In this document: positions 1-6,228 of the stretch, piece after piece
How positions within the stretch are numbered: the first letter of the stretch is position 1
Layout of the letters: every line of letters starts with the position of its first letter
NCBI GenBank assembly: GCA_020721165.1
Contig: DYNG01000035.1
Coordinates: 1-7,093 of the forward strand
DNA length: 7,093 nucleotides
Source: Desulfocapsa sulfexigens
Lineage (GTDB): Bacteria; Desulfobacterota; Desulfobulbia; Desulfobulbales; Desulfocapsaceae
Direction of reading: 5' to 3'
The notes under the pieces: model-generated
What the model was told of the DNA's origin: nothing
Databases searched by the model: none
Seen by the model: the letters and a program-made list of their open reading frames with translations, nothing else
Position numbers and translations under genes: made by a program

Positions 1-39
1 GGGCAGGGCGTGTACCTGCGGGCACGATATCACCTGTGA
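1..39 (+). CDS. Possible C-terminal end of an upstream gene (partial)
   Basis: Frame 1 is open from the window edge and ends at TGA (37-39), giving the tail GQGVYLRARYHL. Only 12 residues are visible, so no family can be assigned. The reason to think it is a real gene end is context: a strong hairpin begins 31 bases after the stop, and the next 300 bases are AT-rich and non-coding in appearance. It could equally be chance. Confidence 0.3.
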   Translation, partial: GQGVYLRARYHL

Positions 40-70
40 GGAGGAGAAACAATAATAGTTTGGTGATGTT

Positions 71-106
71 CCTATCGACGCCGGATGCTTCATCGGCGTC
101 GATAGG
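71..106 (+). terminator. Perfect 13-bp hairpin, probable transcription stop or mRNA-end structure
   Basis: CCTATCGACGCCG (71-83) is the exact reverse complement of CGGCGTCGATAGG (94-106). The 10-base loop can itself form an ATG/CAT inner stem (85-87 with 91-93). The position just after the presumed upstream stop fits an end-of-gene structure. There is no proper U-tract after it (ACGAATTGTTTG follows), so it is not a textbook intrinsic terminator. It could also stabilise a 3' end or be a dispersed palindrome. Confidence 0.45.
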
Positions 107-410
107 ACGAATTGTTTGCGGTCTTGAGTTCAGTTGTCAAGATACCTTCAATCAAGTTTTTCATATCATGACATTTGCTTCTGATTTGCATTAGCATTGA
201 TCAAGCAACATTTTTTTCTAAAACATAATTGTTTGACTTATCGCTTTACTCTTTTTATTATTGCGTCCGGTTCCATAGATAGAAACCATTCCGGGCTGTT
301 ACCTTCAAAGATGCCGGGTGGTTGTCCAGCGGGCCAATCTTGTTACTTTGTTTTGTGAAAACAAGAAAAACGGTGTTTTATGTTTAGCATCATGCAACTT
401 GGCTGCATAG
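107..410. other. AT-rich stretch without a supportable gene
   Basis: No reading frame here resembles a known protein. The stretch is clearly more AT-rich than the genes around it and contains the promoter-like element at 233-261. Short open segments exist after 280 (for example one reading KPFRAVTFKDAGWLSSG before a stop near 390), and these could belong to the decayed gene whose possible end is at 539. I cannot identify them. Confidence 0.4.
233..261 (+). promoter_or_regulatory. Sigma-70-like promoter reading into the glycosyltransferase region
   Basis: TTGACT (233-238) and TATTAT (256-261) each match the -35 and -10 consensus at five of six positions and are separated by exactly 17 bp. Transcription would start near 268 and read rightwards into the remnant and glycosyltransferase genes. 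The surrounding AT-richness raises the chance of a random match, but the spacing and the place after a hairpin support a real promoter. No operator is evident. Confidence 0.45.
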
Positions 411-539
411 TCTTTACGGTTTTTTCCATTTCCAACTGAGGTGAAACAGCTGAAAGGGGCACCGGGGTGGGTTATCGATTGGCGTGAAGCGCTCTTTCTG
501 CTGGTGGCCGCACAGACGATCATCTACCTAAAAAATTGA
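411..539 (+). pseudogene. Possible remnant of an unidentified membrane protein (C-terminal end)
   Basis: Frame 3 is open from 411 to a TGA at 537-539. It has an in-frame GTG at 441 and gives a 32-residue tail that includes GWVIDWREALFLLVAAQTII. The segment ALFLLVAAQTIIYL could be a membrane helix. The stop lies only 9 bases before the ATG of the following glycosyltransferase, an operon-like spacing. Upstream the frame is closed by TAG (408-410), and other frames are open just before it, which would fit a frameshifted gene in a neighbourhood of decayed genes. I do not recognise the family, and it may be non-coding. Confidence 0.25.
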
Positions 540-548
540 ATCAAAAAA

Positions 549-1188
549 ATGCCTGACGCCCTGATCCTCTTTACTCGCTATCCAACCGAAAATTTTGTAA
601 AAACCAGGTTGATTCCGGTATTGGGTGCCCAAAAGGCCACCCGGTTTCATTCCTGTCTGGTGCAACAGACCGTGCGTACATTGCAACAGTTGCGGGGATG
701 GCGGCCCGTCATCCCCGCAACTGTTCGTTTTTTTTGATGGCGGCGACAGTGCTATGATGCAAATATAGCTTGGTCGAGAACTTCATTATATCGCCCAGGA
801 GGGTCGAGAACTAGGGGAATGTATGAATCATGCCTTTCGATGCCTTTTTGCGCGGGGATATGACAGGATGGTATTGGTTGGTTCAGATTGCCCTTATCTT
901 GACAGCGAGATCATTGCATAAACATTTAACGCTCTTGTTCATAGCGATGTGACGCTTGGCCCAGCAACAGATGGCGGTTATTACCTGATTTTTCTGCGCC
1001 AGCCATATCAGGGTCTTTTTCACGAAATGGCCTGGAGTACACCGGAGGTGTGCCAAGAGACGATCAATCGTTGTGGCGCTGATAGTCTACTGGTCCACCT
1101 GCTGCCGGAACTGTCCGATGTGGACACCTATGAAGACTGACGGCGTTACAAAAAACGGTTGGAAAGGCATAGTGTTCGCGATGGTTGA
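549..1188 (+). pseudogene. Broken TIGR04282/DUF2064-type (arsenosugar-cluster) glycosyltransferase
   Basis: Reading across the lesions gives a protein of about 212 residues, normal for this nucleotidyl/glycosyltransferase-like family, with its motifs in order. These are the N-terminal LILFTRYP...VKTRL, then LGECMNHAF, LVGSDCP, the strongly conserved LGPATDGGYYLI and the C-terminal LSDVDTYED. The family often sits beside TIGR04283 glycosyltransferases and arsenic methylation genes. Lesions seen: one extra T in the T8 run at 728-735 moves the frame from 3 to 1 (seven T would read VRFFDGGD); TAG at 766-768 stands where the family has Trp in a WLG motif; TAA at 919-921; TGA at 1138-1140, after which the same frame runs on as RRYKKRLERHSVRDG to TGA at 1186. 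The last TGA could be a natural stop. The true end at 1188 overlaps the ATG at 1181 of the next gene. No clear Shine-Dalgarno precedes ATG 549. A functional protein is very unlikely. Confidence 0.85.
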
Positions 1189-1219
1189 ACAAGGTGAAGA
1201 GAAATTGTTGCCGCAGCGT

Positions 1220-1920
1220 ATGGCAGCCTCTATCAGTGTCATCATTCCTGTTCTTAATGAACAAGACAACATCTTCCACTGTTTGCAACAAGGTCGTAAA
1301 GGCGGTGGCCCCGTAGAGATCATCGTGGTGGATGGTGGAAGTACGGATCAGACCCTATCTCTGGTATCGCCATTGGTGGACAGTGTTATGTGCGGGGAAA
1401 AAGGCCGAGGCACACAGCTGAATCAGGGAGCCAACCTTTTTCTAGCGATGTGCTTCTTTTTCTCCACGCCGACACACTGCCCCCTCAGGGCTACGACACC
1501 GAAATACATTCAGCGCTGGAACAGGGGTTTGCAGCAGGCGCTTTCCGTTTGGCCATCGACTCCCCCAGCTTGGGATTGCGGTTGGTATCCTTCATGGCCA
1601 ATATCCGCTGTGCCTTGTTGAGTTTGCCTTATGGGGATCGGGCTCTCTTTGTTCGCAGAGATCTGTTTCAGGCTATGAATGGTTTTCTCCCGATGCCTCT
1701 GATGGAAGATCTGGAATTTGTGCGTCGTTTGCGGACTAGGACACAACTGTATCTGAGCCCCCACTTTGTACGCACCTCGGCTCGGAGGTGGGAGCGGAAC
1801 GGTCTTCTGCTAACCTCACTTACCAATCAGTTATACAGAATTGCCTATGACCTCGGTTGTCCCCCCCAAACCCTGGTACGACACTATTACCGCAGGCGGC
1901 AATCGGTCAACCTGTTGTGA
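1220..1920 (+). pseudogene. Frameshifted TIGR04283-type family 2 glycosyltransferase (arsenosugar-cluster)
   Basis: The first half reads in frame 2 as a GT-A fold nucleotide-sugar site: ISVIIPVLNEQDNI, EIIVVDGGSTDQT and KGRGTQLNQGAN. The second half reads in frame 1 with DVLLFLHADT, PYGDRALFVRR, LMEDLEFVRRL and TSARRWERNG, the last typical of TIGR04283. The two halves join at a T5 run (1437-1441). One more T would give ...ANLFSSDVLLFLHAD, so a single-base deletion separates them. The repaired protein from ATG 1220 is about 233 residues, the usual family size. An alternative in-frame start at 1181 overlaps the preceding gene's end by 8 bp and would add 13 residues. This is the only lesion, and the C-terminus is intact to TGA 1918-1920. 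Slippage at the short T run could in principle restore a little product. GC content is visibly lower than in the fusion gene downstream. Confidence 0.85.
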
Positions 1921-2009
1921 CGATGAATAAATACTGAGTCCAGTTTGTTTCCAAGATGGTTTTGAGATGCCCCATAAAGGCACCCTTTGGATGTGACTCT
2001 GTGGATGTA

Positions 2010-2052
2010 GAATTCAAAAATTCTTGTAAAATTGCCTTCAAACATATGGAGG
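2010..2052 (+). promoter_or_regulatory. AT-rich leader of the fusion gene with a small palindrome and an SD-like site
   Basis: The gap 1921-2073 holds no convincing gene. It contains the palindrome GAATT-CAAA-AATTC (2010-2023), which could be an operator for a repressor, though I do not recognise it as a defined ArsR site. It also has a GGAGG at 2048-2052, about 21 bases before the ATG at 2074 and so too far to be a normal ribosome binding site for it. A weak TTGTAA (2024-2029) has no good -10 partner. Regulation of the fusion gene is therefore not resolved. Confidence 0.2.
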
Positions 2053-2073
2053 CCTTGCTAATTCCATTCTCCC

Positions 2074-5000
2074 ATGTCAAACACACACAGACAGTTACTC
2101 TCCTGGACACGGCTGAAACACCGGGGCCACGCCCTGTACATCCAGTCGGAAACTCCGGATTGGCTGGCGGCAACCCCCACCGGCGACCAGCTCATCCAGG
2201 CCTTGATTGGTACCGGTTCCGTGGCCGGAGCCATGGCCCGTCTGGAACGGCAGGGCGCCATGCCTGCGGGCGGCCCCGCCCAACTGCTCTTTGAACTCGA
2301 CCGCCTCCAGCGCCTCCTGCTCGCCCATCAGCAACCGGACTACCGGGGCCGGGGCCAGGAGCTGCGGCTGAGCAGACTGAAAGAGTGCTGGTTTCACCTC
2401 ACTGACCGCTGCAACCTGCGGTGCAGCCACTGCCTGTTTTCCGCCTCGCCGGATAAAAATCGCACCCTTCCCCGAGAGCAGCTGGATGCGGCAGCCCACC
2501 AGGCCCTGGACCTTGGCTGCCAGCTTTTGTACTTTACCGGCGGCGAGCCCCTGCTTTACCCGGATTTTCTCCCCTGGCTCACCCGGCTGCTGGACTGCAA
2601 CCCCCTCCTGCACGGGGTCATCCTCACCAACGGCCTGCTCCTCAAACGCCACTTGGCCGACCTCCAGGCCATGGAGCGCCTGCACCTGCAGGTCAGTCTC
2701 GACGGGCTGGAACAGGCCCACGACAGCCTGCGCGGCAAGGGCAGCTTCCAGGCCCTGCTTCTCAACCTCGCCGCCCTGCGCCAGGCCGCAATCCCCTTTA
2801 CCCTCTCCATCGCCATCAGCCGCGCCAACATTGCCGAGCTCAGCGAACTGGTGACCCTAGCGGCGGAGATCGGGGCCGCCAGCATCCATCTGCTCTACCA
2901 CTTTATCCGCGGCAAGGGCAACCGGGAGCAATTTGTCCCGCCCGCCGAGATCTTCTCCCATCTGCTGGCCGCCTGGGACAGGGCCGATCAGTGCGGTCTG
3001 CCCATCGACAATCTCGAAACCCTGCGCGGCCAGGTCTTCTCGCCCCCCGGCACCCGGCACGACCTCTCCAACAGTGGCTGGGAGTCGGTGGCCATCGGCC
3101 CTGACGGGATCATCTACCCCTCTCCGGCCCTGGTTGGCCTCCCGGAAACCGCCTGCGGCACACTGGACGAGGGCCTGGAAACCGTCTGGCGCTCCAGCCC
3201 GGTCCTGCATTCCCTGCGCCAGGCATCCCTGCTGGACTCCCCCGTCTCTTGCGCCAATCCCCTCAAATTCATCATCGGTGGCGGCGACAGCGATCACAGT
3301 TTTCTGACCGGAGGCGCCTGGGCTGGCTGCGACCCCTATGTGGAGCTCTACAATGCCATCGCCCTGGAGCTCATTGCCAGACAGTCGGAACACTCTCCCC
3401 CATCTTCCGGCAGCATTGCCCTGCGCATGGGCGATATCCGCCACGACTGCCCGGACCCCGACACCACGGAACGCGGGGTGGCCCTGACCCACTGCAACTG
3501 TGTCATTGCCGTGGCCGCCGATCACGGCCACAGCCAGGTCCGGGAATTCTACGGCCAGGCGGCCCTGACCACCAATGCCGACATCACCAATCCCCTGGCT
3601 CCGGCCCAGGAAGCAGCCGACTACATTCCCGATGACGCGCGCAAACGCTCCTACGGCTGCGGCAGCCCGGTCACCGATGCCGCCCCTGGGCTCGGTGAAA
3701 CCCTGGTCGATCTCGGCTCCGGCTCCGGGGTCGAATGTTTCATGGCCGCCGCTGCGGTGGGACCAACCGGCCAGGTCTTCGGCATCGACATGACCGATGA
3801 AATGCTACGACTGGCCACGGCCTCCAGGACCGAGGTTGCGGCCCGACTGGGGTACGACAATGTGGAGTTCCGCAAGGGCTTTCTCGAGGCCATCCCCTTG
3901 GACGACCAGTGCGCCGACATTGTCATCTCCAACTGCGTCATCAACCTCAGCCCGGACAAGCGCCAGACCTACCGCGAGATCTATCGCATCCTCAAACCCG
4001 GCGGCAGGATGGTGATCTCCGACATCATCACCGACACCGCCATTCCCCCGGCCATCAAGAACAATACCCTCTATCGCGGCGAGTGTCTGGGCGGGGCCAT
4101 GCAGCAGGAGGAGCTGGCGCTGATGCTCGAATCCGCTGGCTTCACCGGCCTGCGCCTGATCAAACGCTTCCCCTACCGCCAGGTCGAAGGCATGGATTTC
4201 TTTTCCCTCACCTATCAGGCCCAGCGGCCGCTGGCGGAAGAGTGGACCGCAGGTGTCCCCGGCGCACTGGATTGTGTGGTCTATCGCGGCCCCCACAAGG
4301 CCATCTTCAGTGAAAGCGGGGTCCTGCTCAGCAAGGGAAGGCTGGTCATGATTCCCACAGGCGACACCGCCCTGCTTGGTGACACGGTCTTCATCCTTGA
4401 TGGACAGGGGGCCGTGACCAATCTGGAGATGACCAACTGTTGTTGCGTTGCCCCAACCTGCGACAACACAAGCGCCCCCTCCTCCTGCTGCACCCCGCCG
4501 GAAGCCGCCCCCGGGCCGGATAGCCGCCAGGGGGCGGGCTGCATGTGCTGCGGCGCGGAGCTGCGCTACTTTCTCGAACCCCGGCAGATGAACTGCCACT
4601 ACTGCGGCCAACCCCAGGCCGCCGACGGCTGTTGCGCCCACAATCACTTTGTCTGCGACCGCTGCCACCAGGAAAACGGCATGGAGGTCATTAAGACCAT
4701 CTGTGCCAGCACCACGGAAAAAGACCTGATCGCCCTGCTCACCCTCATTCGCAGCCATCCAGCCATCCCCATGCACGGCCCCGAGCATCACGCCATGATC
4801 CCCGGCATCCTTCTGGCCTGTTATCGCAATTGCGGGGGGCCAATCGAGACCAGAGATATCCTAACCGCCATCAAACGCGGGGCAGATGTTCCCGGCGGGG
4901 TGTGTGGGTTCTGGGGGGCCTGTGGCGCCGCCATCGGCATCGGCATCGGGATTTCCACCATCTTTGCCGCCACACCCTTGACCCCGGGCCCCCGCCAACT

Positions 5001-5271
5001 GGCGCAGCAATTCTCCGGCCAGATCCTGCTGGCCCTGGCCAGCCGCAAGGGCGGACGCTGCTGCCAGCGGGAAACCTATGTCGCCCTCCGGGAGACAGCC
5101 CGCCTGTCGGGGGAGTTTCTTCCGGTCTCCCTCACTGCCACAGGGGCGTTACACTGCAACCAGTATCGGCAAAACAGGGAGTGCATCCGCAAACAGTGCC
5201 CCCTCTGGGAAACACGGGTACAGGAGGAAGCGGGCCGGGCCCGCTTCCTGGAAGTCCCTTTAACCCTGTGA
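2074..5271 (+). CDS. RRE/radical SAM - ArsM-like methyltransferase - DUF5714 fusion protein
   Basis: Intact 1065-residue gene. The ATG at 2074 is the first possible start after an in-frame TAA at 2059. Residues 1-90 resemble a PqqD/RRE-like peptide-binding fold (GHALYIQSETPDW...). Residues 105-430 are a radical SAM domain with the [4Fe-4S] motif CNLRCSHC (C113, C117, C120) and SAM-binding TGGEP (155-159). A SPASM/twitch-like region follows, with only C361, C393 and C419 as visible ligands. Residues 440-520 are a linker with DCP and HCNC. Residues 525-735 match arsenite S-adenosylmethyltransferase: YGCGSP, DLGSGSGVECF, GIDMTDEML, SNCVINLSPDK, LKPGGRMVISD and GECLGGA. C621 and C671 are 50 residues apart, as are the As(III)-binding Cys174 and Cys224 of CmArsM. 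Residues 789-806 are extremely Cys-rich. Residues 823-1045 match DUF5714 (CHYCG, MHGPEHH, VPGGVCGFWGACGAA, CCQRE, ECIRKQCPLW). Expected activity is arsenic methylation coupled to a radical reaction, presumably in the cytoplasm since no signal peptide is seen. The product is unknown. It is GC-rich and free of lesions, unlike its neighbours. Confidence 0.92.
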   Translation: MSNTHRQLLSWTRLKHRGHALYIQSETPDWLAATPTGDQLIQALIGTGSVAGAMARLERQGAMPAGGPAQLLFELDRLQRLLLAHQQPDYRGRGQELRLSRLKECWFHLTDRCNLRCSHCLFSASPDKNRTLPREQLDAAAHQALDLGCQLLYFTGGEPLLYPDFLPWLTRLLDCNPLLHGVILTNGLLLKRHLADLQAMERLHLQVSLDGLEQAHDSLRGKGSFQALLLNLAALRQAAIPFTLSIAISRANIAELSELVTLAAEIGAASIHLLYHFIRGKGNREQFVPPAEIFSHLLAAWDRADQCGLPIDNLETLRGQVFSPPGTRHDLSNSGWESVAIGPDGIIYPSPALVGLPETACGTLDEGLETVWRSSPVLHSLRQASLLDSPVSCANPLKFIIGGGDSDHSFLTGGAWAGCDPYVELYNAIALELIARQSEHSPPSSGSIALRMGDIRHDCPDPDTTERGVALTHCNCVIAVAADHGHSQVREFYGQAALTTNADITNPLAPAQEAADYIPDDARKRSYGCGSPVTDAAPGLGETLVDLGSGSGVECFMAAAAVGPTGQVFGIDMTDEMLRLATASRTEVAARLGYDNVEFRKGFLEAIPLDDQCADIVISNCVINLSPDKRQTYREIYRILKPGGRMVISDIITDTAIPPAIKNNTLYRGECLGGAMQQEELALMLESAGFTGLRLIKRFPYRQVEGMDFFSLTYQAQRPLAEEWTAGVPGALDCVVYRGPHKAIFSESGVLLSKGRLVMIPTGDTALLGDTVFILDGQGAVTNLEMTNCCCVAPTCDNTSAPSSCCTPPEAAPGPDSRQGAGCMCCGAELRYFLEPRQMNCHYCGQPQAADGCCAHNHFVCDRCHQENGMEVIKTICASTTEKDLIALLTLIRSHPAIPMHGPEHHAMIPGILLACYRNCGGPIETRDILTAIKRGADVPGGVCGFWGACGAAIGIGIGISTIFAATPLTPGPRQLAQQFSGQILLALASRKGGRCCQRETYVALRETARLSGEFLPVSLTATGALHCNQYRQNRECIRKQCPLWETRVQEEAGRARFLEVPLTL

Positions 5272-5331
5272 TGTTGGAAATGCCTGTGAATTGCCATTGA
5301 TAACGGACTTTTATGAACAAAACAAACAACA

Positions 5332-5379
5332 ATCAAGAACCCAGCTCTGGAATGGGTAAATTCTTGATCAAGGTTTTTT
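5332..5379 (+). terminator. Possible intrinsic terminator after the fusion gene
   Basis: ATCAAGAA (5332-5339) pairs with TTCTTGAT (5361-5368), and inside it CCCA (5340-5343) can pair with TGGG (5353-5356), with a TAAA bulge on the 3' side. A run of six T follows at 5374-5379, five bases after the stem. The place, 60 bases after the fusion gene's stop, is right for a terminator, but the bulge and the gap before the T run make it weak. It might partly separate the fusion gene from the ABC transporter genes. Confidence 0.35.
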
Positions 5380-5427
5380 GCAACAGGCTCAACAGGTACA
5401 CTTTCCACTACAGTTTACCAGGTGAAT

Positions 5428-6228
5428 ATGCTGAATCGTGGCCATGTTATCAAGGGTTATAAGGTTGTCGCTCCATTAATTGTGATTGTCATTTTCTGGA
5501 AGTTCATATCCCGGCTGCTTTTGCTGATAAAAGGAGTCTCTTTTCCGGGGCCGGAGGATGTGGCTGCGGAGTTTATTGCCTATGCGCGGGGGGGTACCGC
5601 TTGTTGGCCACAGCCTGGCCGGCCAGACCTGGGCCACGGTTCAACGCTGGCTGCTGGGGTATTTGCTCGGGTCGGCGTCCGGTCTTATTGTCGGGCTGTT
5701 GTTCGCCATTTCGGAGTGACTGGCCATGGCCCTGTATCCCGTGGCGCTGATGTTGCAGATGGTGCCGGGCCTGGCCTGGATACCGGTGGCCATTCTGATT
5801 GTCGGCATAGGCCCCGAGACCAGCATCTTCATGATCGCCCTGGCCACATTGCCGCCGGTGACCATAGGACTCATGGAGGGGATTCGCGGCGTGCCGCCTG
5901 ATTATATCCATGTCTCCAGGATGTGTGGCGATAATGCCTTCCGGCGTTTTTTCATGACCCAGCTTCCTGCCGCGCTCCCCTCATTCATGACCGGTATGCG
6001 GCTTGGCCTGGCCAACAGCTGGCGGGTGGTGGTGGCTGCCGAAATGGTGGTGGGAACGGAGGTCTTGGTTATGTGATCCTGCAATCGCGATGGGACATGA
6101 ATTATGAGGCCGCCTTTGTCTGTATCGGGGTGATTGTTTTTTTAGGGATGGTCATCGAGCGTTGGGGTTTTGGCCGCCTTGAACGATATACCGTTAAATG
6201 TTGGGGCATGGTGAATGAAGAAAGGTGA
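5428..6228 (+). pseudogene. Broken ABC transporter permease, SsuC/TauC/ThiX type
   Basis: Repaired, this is an inner-membrane permease of about 266 residues, the normal family size, for a sulfonate/taurine/pyrimidine-precursor-type importer. Recognisable parts are the N-terminal helix VVAPLIVIVIFW, VSFPGPEDV, the LMLQMVPGLAWIPVAIL segment, the cytoplasmic coupling region FFMTQLPAALPSFMTGMRLGLA, and AAEMVVGTE followed by GLGYVILQSRWDMNYEAAF. Three lesions are visible. One extra G in the G7 tract (5588-5594) shifts frame 1 to 2. TGA at 5717-5719 lies in FAISE-stop-LAMALYP, plausibly a former TGG. One G is missing near 6060, where GAG GTC should read GAG GGT, returning to frame 1. The ATG at 5428 was chosen, with AGG just upstream; GTG at 5422 is an alternative. 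It overlaps the ATPase gene by 14 bp. No substrate-binding protein gene is in the window, so the substrate is open; an organoarsenical is only a guess from context. Confidence 0.85.

Noticed and set aside
305..523. 72-codon minus-strand ORF in the AT-rich region
   Set aside because: No ribosome binding site or recognisable motif. The plus-strand reading with a membrane-like tail is at least as coding-like.
772..812. 11-bp direct repeat GGTCGAGAACT at 772-782 and 802-812 as a transposon or recombination footprint
   Set aside because: Both copies are in frame within the glycosyltransferase and encode GREL at family-compatible positions (LGREL, EGRELGE). There are no flanking inverted repeats.
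1956..2294. ORF (MVLRCPIKAPFGC...) just before the fusion gene as a precursor peptide for the RRE domain
   Set aside because: It has no Shine-Dalgarno, runs over 200 bases into the fusion gene in another frame, and shows no leader/core layout or repeated core motif.
3805..4791. Long 328-codon open frame on the minus strand inside the fusion gene
   Set aside because: A shadow frame caused by the high GC and third-position bias of the real gene. Its composition is Gly/Ala/Val-rich with no domain motifs.
5313..5462. 49-codon ORF starting MNKTNNNQEPSSG between the fusion gene and the permease
   Set aside because: No convincing ribosome binding site or family resemblance, it overlaps the permease start in another frame, and the terminator-like hairpin (5332-5379) lies inside it.
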